From NCBI RefSeq assembly GCF_964204645.1, contig NC_134035.1:12381951-12445950 (forward strand): a DNA stretch of 64,000 bases, written 5' to 3'. The notes under the pieces were generated by a model. That model searched no databases. It was not told the origin of the DNA and worked only from the letters and a program-made list of their open reading frames with translations. This stretch comes from Tubulanus polymorphus. Lineage: Eukaryota; Nemertea; Palaeonemertea; Tubulaniformes; Tubulanidae. The position numbers and the translations under genes were made by a program. Of the stretch, positions 56,183 to 64,000 are shown one piece after another; the stretch's first letter is position 1, and each line of letters opens with the position of its first letter.

Positions 56183-57345
56183 CTTACTGTTTTACCTCAG
56201 AGACAAATCTCAACTAATCTAATCGCGCAATTATAGAAAAATTCGTTTCCGTATTCTTGTTTTTGTTTTTATCCGTAGACGTGGATATGAAAGACGACCC
56301 CTAGTGGTAAGCTGTTGAACTAAGGTGCTATATTATACGGAGCTGTGAAAAGTCCACGAAAAAAGCGATCACGTGAATGAAGCGTACACGAACATCACGA
56401 GGTTCATTTGAAAAACTGCTCTAAAACAATTGTCAAATAATGGATTAATTTGCATTGTTTGTTTTGTAGGTGAAGAGTTCTACTTCTGCAAGAGAATTTT
56501 CATCATCGTGTTATATTTCAGCCTTTCACTTTGTATTCTAAAATATGAAATATTGACGATATTTTGAGATTCCTTTGTACAAGATGGCGATGGTGAAGAA
56601 TAAAGAGAATCTAGGTATCTGCTGCTGCAGAATTGTTTTAATTTTCGCTACTTCCATTTAGGGTACCGTTCATTAACAACGTGTACGTCTGAAAACTATT
56701 GATCTTAACATGCATACGTTAAACTAAGTGACCAGTCCCCTTTGAGCTAGTTTCCGGAGTTCAGTTGCACGGGACAGCAGAGGCTTGCATTTAAAACCGG
56801 TCTAAGACCATAATCTAACAACTTAAAACTCTGGCGTTGACAGTTACGGCAACCTAAGTTCCGTAATCAATCAACAGACTAGTCTTTAAAGTGAAGATAA
56901 CTTTTGGACTTCAGTCACGACTGTGCAACTGGGCTCGCAGATCAGCCCGTAATAGTAGATTGGCGTTAGATATAGATATACCTTGTCAGTATAAGAGAAA
57001 TTGTGATTAGTTGTGATACATGAACTAAAGACGTCCGGGCGTCTCCATGATCAAAACATAAATGTATATATGGCTTTATTAAATATATTATTTATCTATT
57101 TATTTGATATGGGAATTGTTATGATTTGTTAATATAATCGATACTATTGATTATTGATGATTATTGATTGATTTATGAAATAAACGAACAATGTTGTGCC
57201 TAAAAATTTATATAGAAATATTCGTTGTTGACCTGCATATGGAACTATATGATAATAGATTATGTATTGAGTAATTTTTGTAATGAAAAGAAGTGTCAGA
57301 GAATGAAAACTGAAAATATGGAGAAAAATAAATGGCCAAATTATT
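56183..57345 (+). other. LGR 3' UTR and candidate poly(A) signals
   Basis: Follows the receptor stop. AATAAA occurs at about 56599, 57178 and 57326, so at least three transcript ends are possible; the true one cannot be chosen from sequence alone. A degenerate inverted-repeat element occupies about 56762-56940. Confidence 0.5.
56762..56940. mobile_element. Degenerate TTCCATAGT-family element in the LGR 3' UTR region
   Basis: The left part AGTTGCACGGGAC and right part GACTGTGCAACTGGGCTCGC are decayed inverted ends. The inside has CCGGTCTAAGACC, AATCTAACAACTTAA and AGACTAGTCTT, as in the element at 31136-31279. Confidence 0.6.
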
Positions 57346-57883
57346 GGTGGCTGAATACGTGTATTTCGTTGACTTCATTCAGTTGTATGTTTTAGATGTA
57401 AATCAGAAACCAACAGTTCTGCCGCAGTCCCGAGTACACAATCCTCGCTGCGTGACGAAACGTCGAAGAAAATATGCATATATCTATTGAAAATAAGTTG
57501 AGCCACAGCCGTCACGTAAAGATTTACCGAAACTCGAGTATATACAATAGAATCTTTTCTTTCACCCGTCACTCTGCAAAGTTTTCGAAGCCCAAATTCT
57601 AACATGATTTCATATCGTTATAGGTCGTTGCTAGACTATAGTAGTGGCTTTAGAACGCATACCAGCTGTTCGTCGATTTGGAGAGAATCCACACGAGTTC
57701 GAATGATATTAAAGATTGAAGACATTTTTTAGTATTGTGACTAAAAACGTACGTATTCATTTCAAGAACATTCATTACAAAATTTCGAAAAAATGCATAG
57801 ATTTATCATACGCTTAAGACTAGAGACAAACATGTTAAAGTCTGATCGTCGTGAGATTTTAAAGACCTCAACTGATAATCTTC

Positions 57884-58296
57884 CTATTCCTCGGATTGTA
57901 GTAGATTAGCTGAGACGCCTTCATTTCGGTCTATATTCGGTTGTTTGCATATAACTAATGCGCTATACTGATGCGTTTTCACTACAGCCAAAGGTTCGGT
58001 TCGGTTCACTCGGGAATCTTCGGTCGGATTCGGAGATCTTCGCGATTCGCTCGGTTGATGGATACAAACATCAGAAGCCGGTATCGACGCGTTACGCGAA
58101 TGTTTCTCGTCGCTTTCCCCGCAGCGATGGGTAGCGATGATCTGATACGGTTTTGGCGCTAGACTCATATTTTGGATTCCTTCTAGCGACGGTAAATCCT
58201 CACCAGCGGCCGAGAAATTAAACTGTTGTAGAAGGTTCGATGCAGCGATAAAAAGTTGCATTTTTGCCAACTGACTTCCGGGACAAAAGCGTGGAC
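57884..58296 (-). CDS. P450 exon 8: haem cysteine and extended C terminus
   Basis: 413 nt from acceptor TTTTTCAG to TAG. It completes the haem loop (GPRFCPGSQLAKMQLFIA), and the ordinary P450 end is reached at about KPYQIIATHRC. Then about 75 further residues, rich in Ser, Arg, Asn and Pro, run to SANLLQSEE. No donor that would clearly trim this extension was seen. Confidence 0.88.
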
Positions 58297-61200
58297 CTGA
58301 AAAATAATGAATGATTAAAGCTTTACTCGTTAGAACACAGGAGCGTTCATTTAAAATACAATGTGAATGCAACAATACAGTGCAATGAACATTTCAGATT
58401 TTGTTGAGAACGTGTATATTTTTAAAGTAACGTATAAGGCCTACCTAAAGAGAACGGTATGAAATGTGCCGACTTGATAATTTCCCCATTTTGAATCCAT
58501 CTATCAGGATTAAACTGTTTCGGTGACGACCAGAGCTCACTGTTCATATGAACCGCGTAGATATTTAGAAATACGATAGTTTCTTTCGGAATGAAATATC
58601 CCTTCAATGTCGTGTCTTCCGTGGTCGATCGCGGCGCTCCTAGCGGCGCTGTAGAGAGATAAACGGCAAATGACAATGTAAGGACTACCAGGCCTCTTAA
58701 ATCTAAAACGTGAAATGAAATTCGTTGGAAGTATTACCCACCTATATTGGCGTGACGTAGCGTCTCCAGAACAGTGGCTTGCGTGTATAACATACGGGAT
58801 TTATGATGTATTGATACAGACTGTTCGCGACCGACAACCTGGAATGAGAAATAAACCGTAGAACATCAGAATCTGCATAACCGAAACCCGTCCTTCAATA
58901 GTTTCAAAATGAAGTGGATGTATTGAATATCTAAGACAGAATGGGATTGTATAATGATATAGTAAAAAGTTCCTGTTATTTTTTTTAAATGTTGAAATAG
59001 GGGAAATATCTTGTTTCTTCTTTGTCGATGAGGTATCCTGTCTGGTGTGTCTCCTCCAATGCGAGGGGAAAAGACATCTTTTGATAATGTCATGTGTCGT
59101 GGTATTCAGAGTGTCGTGGTATTCAGACAGGGTTGATTGGGTCAAAACCAAAACCTTCTTACAGTATGCAGAGCGACTAGTTGGATCGGGTCTATCAGAA
59201 TGGATAATAATACTTACCTCGTCAATTTCCTGTTGACATCTTCTCATAACGTCTGGATATCTGACCAGATATAACAACAACCATCTCATAACGACCTGTG
59301 TACTCTCTACTGCTGCTAATAATATGTTATTCACACTGTGTTTGATCATTGCATCTGAATGGACAGAAATAGACACCCTTTTTTCAATTCTGGAGATTAC
59401 CGCCTGACCTGACCTTTAAACTCGTTAATTCACTTTCTATATTTGTACTATTTGTTCTTTAGTCGTCGAAGCATTTTGTCCGTTCGACCTTCGTCTAGCA
59501 TTTTAATGGATATAAAGACATTGTAGACGTTTTTAGAATTGCCCTTTTCCTCAGACACATTTCGTGACGTCTTATTTACCTGAGCAATATCCTTCGTGTT
59601 GTTTGTTTTGTCTACATTCTAATAATATACTGATGGCATCTTCGATTCGGTTCGGATTGAAATTTGACTTGTGATCGCTGAGAATGTCGTCCAAAATTGC
59701 GTCGATTTTTTCGATGGTTTTCTTCATTGCGCTCACCTGATATATCGATTGAGTGAAATATAGCGAAATTCAGTTCATCGTCGCAAAAACGTGAATGATT
59801 CAAAACTTTTTAGCTAGCCTAATCACGAAATATATTCGCTATATTCAGAAATATTCGCAAATCAAACCCGATGGAAAATTTGTTTGGAATGGCCATCCGT
59901 TCATAACTTACCGAAGAAGTTGGTTTTATCATTTTGAGAACGGGTAGAAAATTCTCCGATAATTCAACTCGTAGATTGTTCATATATTCGTACAGCAGTT
60001 CATTTAATTCATTGAACATCAGACCAGTAAAATCATACCTACAACAATATACACTTACACATATAAACATATTCATGTATACATTCTTTGCTTGGAATCG
60101 GGAACTATAGTAATATGTAGCCAAAATAAAGAAATCGCTTTTAATCTTCTGAACTTTTTATATTTCAAAATGTAATTTCTCATAAGACTGCAGAGACTAT
60201 CGACTCTATCCAAATCCTGTGATTCTAGATGAAGATGACTACCAGGGCGAACTTCGGTTATCGGAGTTATAGTCGAACTAAACGAAACCGAATGTCAGTT
60301 AGTCGAAACTTTGGTCCGAAATGGTCGACCACGGGATTGAGCGCGGTCGTTTAGTTCCGACCCATTTCCAAGATGGCCGATACTGTGAAATACGTTACGA
60401 CCGAACTATAGTGCGTTCGGTTGATAGTTCGACTAACTACAAAAACCGAAGTTTGTAGTCGAAACGTCGAACCAGCTCGTGGATATTTTTCGGACTGTAA
60501 TATTTCATTCTCGGTGTAGGATTATTATATATTATCTTTAAATCTCGGCTGTTTGGTTTTAAAAGCTTTTGATTTATCACGAAGCCCGAGTCTCTCCTCA
60601 GTGTGACGTAAAATCATCTTACCTGTTTCCGAATAACATGCGATAAAATGAACAGGAGAATAGTCGTTTACAGAACTGAGTCGGGTCGAACGGTTGTCTG
60701 TCCAATGATTTCATCTGTACGATCATATCGCGTAGGTCATTCATCAAAATGCTCTCAATTCTATCTTGATTTAACGCCGAGTGGCTGAACGCGATTTTCA
60801 GCACGTTTCGACTAGAATTTAAATGATCCGCGCCTAAATCTAAAAGGCAGATAAAAACAAGAGAAATTTAAAGCAAGTTGTATCGACGTATCGAATGTAA
60901 CGAATCGGTACTGATTAAAAGCCCAAGAGTTGTTGCTCACGAGAAAAAAATCAACTCGTGGTTGTTAACCGATAATGATTAATATAAAATTATTCAATCA
61001 ATAAATGCATTTGTCATCAATATGATAAGACATTGTTTGTCACGAGGATTCGAACCCAAAACTTTGGTGGCGGGGAGCTAACACTTCCGTAACCACTTCG
61101 CCAGTTCGTAACGTTACGAAACGACGTGTCTTATAACCCATAAATGAATTGCTTTCATATCATCGTGTGAATACGTTATAATTTTTACCTTTTCGTTTGT

Positions 61201-61558
61201 ACAGTTCCTGCCAAACTCTCATCGTTCGCGGTCGATCGCTGAATCGATCCGATTGGTGCACGATCGCTTCTTTGATGACGTCATACGAATTCAGAAACAC
61301 GACTAGTTGTTTACCGAAATAGAGCGATATGACGTCACCGTAACGTTCGCCTAAACTGTCGATGTATAGATACATATCGCGAGAGCGGCGTCCGACCGCG
61401 ACTAGGTTACCGAGTACGGGCCAAGCGAATGGTCCGGGAGGGTAGTTCTTACGACGGCGATCCTGCGTGTACCATACCGATAATATGATCGCTGTCAGTA
61501 GGATAGCGAACGATGCCGGTAGTAAACCTATCGCCAGTATCAAATCGGATACAATCAT
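57884..61558 (-). CDS. Cytochrome P450, CYP2-clan microsomal type, 8 coding exons
   Basis: A haem-thiolate monooxygenase using NADPH-P450 reductase, anchored in the ER; the substrate is unknown. Exons (- strand): 61558-61189, 60839-60623, 60038-59912, 59736-59580, 59354-59218, 58838-58742, 58648-58445, 58296-57884. They join in frame to 573 aa. Seen: N-terminal anchor, then RRRKNYPPGPFAWPVLGNL; I-helix LLAAVEST (about 302-309); K-helix ETLR (361-364); FNPDRW; haem loop FSLGPRFCPG with Cys441. The PPGP hinge, anchor and haem loop place it in clan 2 (CYP1/2/17/21-like). Odd: AAVEST in place of AGxxTT, no Trp in the C-helix WxxxR region, and about 75 residues beyond the usual C terminus. It may have a 5' UTR exon: a TTCGTAG acceptor lies a few bases before the ATG, and a candidate donor at 62223. 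Confidence 0.93.
58445..58648 (-). CDS. P450 exon 7: PERF region
   Basis: 204 nt, phase 1-1, acceptor CTCTACAG, donor GTAGGC. It encodes GAPRSTTEDTTLKGYFIPKE, YAVHMNSELWSSPKQFNPDRW and FIPFSL, the first half of the haem loop. Confidence 0.93.
58742..58838 (-). CDS. P450 exon 6: K-helix ExxR
   Basis: 97 nt, phase 0 in and 1 out, acceptor CATTCCAG, donor GTGGGT. It encodes ATVLETLRHANI, with the ExxR pair of the P450 core. Confidence 0.93.
59218..59354 (-). CDS. P450 exon 5: I-helix
   Basis: 137 nt, phase 1 in and 0 out, acceptor CATTCAG, donor GTAAGT. It encodes HSVNNILLAAVESTQVVMRW and LLLYLVRYPDVMRRCQQEID. The oxygen-activation motif reads AAVEST: the usual Gly is Ala, and the Thr after the acidic residue is Ser. 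Confidence 0.92.
59580..59736 (-). CDS. P450 exon 4
   Basis: 157 nt, phase 0 in and 1 out, acceptor ATATCAG, donor GTAAAT. It encodes KKTIEKIDAILDDILSDHKS and NRIEDAISILLECRQNK. The latter equals the D..D.LL motif before the I-helix in clan-2 enzymes. Confidence 0.9.
59912..60038 (-). CDS. P450 exon 3
   Basis: 127 nt, phase 2 in and 0 out, acceptor TTGTTGTAG, donor GTAAGT. It encodes RYDFTGLMFNELNELLYEYM and a stretch ending MIKPTSS, matching the D-E helix part of clan-2 P450s. Confidence 0.9.
60246..60470. mobile_element. MITE relative of 33781-33972, in P450 intron 2
   Basis: Begins GGCGAACTTCGGTTATCGGA and runs through AGTTATAGTCGAACTAA and GAAACCGAATGTCAGTTAGT, which match the reverse complement of the element at 33781-33972. 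CCAG occurs on both sides (60242-60245 and about 60471), a possible target duplication. It is longer than its relative because of a GC-rich insert around TTTCCAAGATGGCCGATAC. Confidence 0.6.
60623..60839 (-). CDS. P450 exon 2: C-helix region
   Basis: Phase 1 in, phase 2 out (donor GTAAGA). Two acceptors six bases apart keep the frame: CCTTTTAG (exon from 60839, chosen for its pyrimidines) and ATTTAG (from 60833, two residues shorter). It contains LNSSRNVLKIAFSHSAL where other clan-2 P450s have WxxxRR. Confidence 0.88.
61039..61112 (-). tRNA. tRNA-like sequence (pseudogene or SINE head) in P450 intron 1
   Basis: 74 nt on the - strand with an A-box-like TGGCGAAGTGGTTA, a perfect B box GGTTCGAATCC and outer arms GTTACGA/TCGTGAC that pair over seven bases (one G-T). 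The anticodon stem and T stem pair poorly, so a working tRNA is unlikely. A decayed tRNA copy or the promoter head of a SINE fits better. Confidence 0.45.
61189..61558 (-). CDS. P450 exon 1: membrane anchor, PPGP, helix A-B region
   Basis: Starts at ATG 61558-61556 and ends in phase 1 at donor GTAAAA. It encodes a hydrophobic anchor (LILAIGLLPASFAILLTAII), a basic stop-transfer DRRRK, the proline hinge YPPGP, and RYGDVISLYFGKQLVVFLNS with FSDRP, typical of clan 2. Confidence 0.93.
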
Positions 61559-63444
61559 CTCTCTCTCTCTACGAAAAATAAAATTGAAATAATTTTACTC
61601 TGATCGTTGATGAACAGCTACAAGTAGAGATATGAAAGTCCATACTTAGAATGAAAAATAAAGTACGAAATGTTTCCTTGAGTTAACAGTTTAAAATTCA
61701 ATGTTTCTACTATCATATATCCTAATAGTCATTTTCAGCAATACATAATGTTGACTTACGTTATGGTAAAATGGTTGAAATAAACCACTTTAAGGAAACA
61801 ATTCGAACTCTATTTTTTGTTCTCGTTGGCGGATTTATCACCGTTACACAACACCGAGTGCTTAGTCTCAAGTGATCGTCATTGATACTGTATATAAGAT
61901 GGAATATTCTACGTTGAAACATGAATTATAGACAGAATACTTGAAATTTCCTATAACATCACCCTACACATATCCGAAAAACACCCGACGCACATCCGAC
62001 GTCAAAGCAATTTTTCCCCTCCTGACTTTTAAAAAAGTATTCTAATTGTCTAATTGTGAGAACGTTTTCAGAATATTCGATACGTTTTAACATTGCCAGA
62101 ATAGTCATCGAAAAACATCTCATATTACGTTGAATTGCTTCTACGCGCGTCAAGTTTTACCAGGAATTCAAATTTCTATAGCAAATTGTTAAACGCATGT
62201 TCAATTTGTTCAAGCAAGCTTACCTTAATCGTAACGATAATCTCGGAGACAGATCGTGTGGATTGATGGTTGTTCTCTGAGTGACGAGTGTCGTTACTTC
62301 AACGCTGATCGACGAAACAACGTACAGTTTTATAGTCGACATTTTGTCTATGGAATTTGTCAAATTGATGGGGTCCCTAGAAATCCCAGGCCGTAATGAG
62401 TTCGACTGGCTGTAGCCCTGGTCACAGTTCCAGGGTGGTGCGTATCTGGACAACATCACCACCAGTTTTACACCTAGCGAGCAGACAGATACAATATGCC
62501 TGTGAAAAAAACTTGTCTCGACAAAAGATGATAAAATTCGAGATATACATTACGAGATTTTTGATCGTAATAATTTAGATTTTATTCTATTATCACGATA
62601 TAGGCCTACATGTTCTACATTGGACTCGAGTATGTTCAAAACCAACGTACTTTTTTCTATTCGCAGACAGTTCAAATTGCAGCGGATATCGAATATCGAA
62701 ATAAACTCAATAGATTTAGTTTCTAATCGTTAGAAAGGTAAGGTGTACGGATAGTGTCATATGTATGTCTATAGTGTATTGGCGTCTAGTGAACTCATCT
62801 AATCGATAGTACTCAGCGATTGCAATATGACGTCCAAGGACGGAGCTTACTAAAAAACATCATTATGCATGCCGCGTCAATGGTATAAAACACTCAAATG
62901 TATTCACATGATAGAAACTCAAATTGTGCAAATCTCCTGATTCAATCATTTTTTGTTTGTACGGCGCAAGTCTCTAGAACGGGCTGGCAAACAAACTATG
63001 ACGTCAAGTGCAAACCGTTCTCAGCTCTACATGATGATGGCTCTTGAAAAACAACACAAACAACAGATGAACGTTTCAATTTTCAAGATTATATTTTTCA
63101 AAATCAATGATATCGCTTAGATTTTATTTGTTCACGGACCGGTTTATTTCGAATGAACGTGAATTGTTCAAGTTATAACTGTTTGTAGAAAACGCGCAGA
63201 TGAAACATTCGGTATCGTCGGTTGAAGGTCGAAGACGAGCGGGTGGCATTATCGCTTTTCTGTCACATCTGCTTAACTCGTAGTAACTTCAAATAAATCC
63301 CATGTTGATACATATATGTATATATGTGTCGTGCCTGGATTGATTTCATAACTGTGATGAAAAAAATGACGCCCAGACTAAAATGTTGTTGTCGATAACC
63401 CGAATCCGTTGGGGAACGCGAGTGAAGAAAGACAGAATCCAGAC
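61559..63444. other. P450 upstream region
   Basis: AT-rich. On the - strand a good donor (TTAAG|GTAAGC at 62223) could end a 5' UTR exon that splices to the TTCGTAG acceptor just before the P450 ATG. No coding exon is recognised. Confidence 0.4.
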
Positions 63445-63600
63445 CTGACTGGTGATATTTATAACAGGACTAGACTCGGCCGAGTGACATCTTTCTTTTC
63501 TTAGAATGTCGGGGCATTCGTTGTGCAAATAGACACACGTTTTGAATCCGAGCGACTGATGAAAAATGATTACATAATATTCACAACTAAAACCCGTAAT
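63445..63600 (-). CDS. Possible internal coding exon, unknown protein
   Basis: On the - strand, CTGCTTCAG opens a 156-nt frame with phase 0 at both ends, closed by CAG|GTCTGG. It encodes ITGFSCEYYVIIFHQSLG and CVYLHNECPDILRKERC, with four cysteines in 52 residues. This could be an extracellular segment. It sits 1.9 kb upstream of the P450 start and need not belong to it. The donor is weak. Confidence 0.22.
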
Positions 63601-64000
63601 CTGAAGCAGACTCAGTACATTGATTCTGACAATTCCAGCACCAGTTCTGCGGTTTTGAGTTTTGCGTTTTGACTCCATATACTCATTAGATTTCAGTCAA
63701 AAGTTAGAATCAGTAAAAATCTCAGATCAAAGAAAAATCATAGCAAATCATGGTAAAACCTCAGCAAAATCATGGTAAAAACCTCAAACCAAATGTTAAT
63801 TCAATATTGGGTCCTTGAAGGGTCTCAGTATTTTGATAAGTTATTCACACTTGTTTACTAAACCAGAGAAAAATCGCTCGAATCTTCTGCATTGAGGTAA
63901 ACTTCAGTTAATGAAATGATATTGCATATTGCTAATAAGCAGCAAGTAGTCGGCTTTATCATGAACTCATGGCATTGTCAATTCTCACACAAGCACACAT
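63601..64000. other. Right end of window
   Basis: AT-rich, with repeated AATCATGGTAAAA(C) motifs around 63740-63785. No gene seen. Confidence 0.5.

Noticed and set aside
58801-59376. 191-codon continuous frame across P450 exon 5
   Set aside because: Only 59218-59354 is exon. The rest reads through intron sequence without P450 motifs, and exon 6 at 58742-58838 is required for ExxR.

Overview
This is a window of eukaryotic, animal nuclear DNA. Short coding exons with GT-AG borders are spread over kilobases, the non-coding DNA is AT-rich, and there are many microsatellites, minisatellites and small inverted-repeat elements. Nothing looks prokaryotic. The two genes that can be read (a bursicon-receptor-type LGR and a clan-2 cytochrome P450) fit a bilaterian invertebrate. 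I think of a marine lophotrochozoan such as a mollusc, but that is inference; no species can be named from the sequence.

The main gene runs on the + strand from about 13.2 kb to 56.2 kb (3' UTR probably to about 57.3 kb). It encodes a leucine-rich-repeat GPCR of type B (LGR2/rickets-like). I reconstructed 20 coding exons by following reading phase and splice sites. They join without a frame break into 1494 codons: signal peptide and LRRNT cap, 17-18 leucine-rich repeats mostly encoded one or two per 72-bp-unit exon, hinge, seven-helix domain, and an unusually long cytoplasmic tail of about 550 residues ending in a PDZ-ligand-like ETAV. Its first intron is about 24 kb. Later introns hold a 40-bp satellite, a 50-bp repeat, a long CT tract and a long GA tract.

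On the - strand, 57.9-61.6 kb holds an eight-exon microsomal cytochrome P450. It is convergent with the receptor gene, with stop codons 1.7 kb apart. It has PPGP, I-helix, ExxR, PERF-like and haem-cysteine motifs, with three departures from consensus and a C-terminal extension of about 75 residues.

Upstream of the receptor, a likely signal-peptide first exon lies on the - strand at 11985-12081. It suggests a divergent secreted-protein gene running leftward, whose other exons I could not find with confidence; a possible terminal exon lies near 1.26-1.46 kb. Another possible - strand exon lies at 63445-63600.

The rest (1-11.9 kb, receptor introns, 61.6-64 kb) is mostly non-coding. It carries a dead non-LTR retrotransposon 3' end, several MITE families (Harbinger-like, pogo-like, and others known only by their own inverted ends), fold-back elements, tandem arrays that seem to have grown out of dispersed repeats, a tRNA-like sequence and a few CTGANGA...GAAA motifs resembling hammerhead ribozyme cores.
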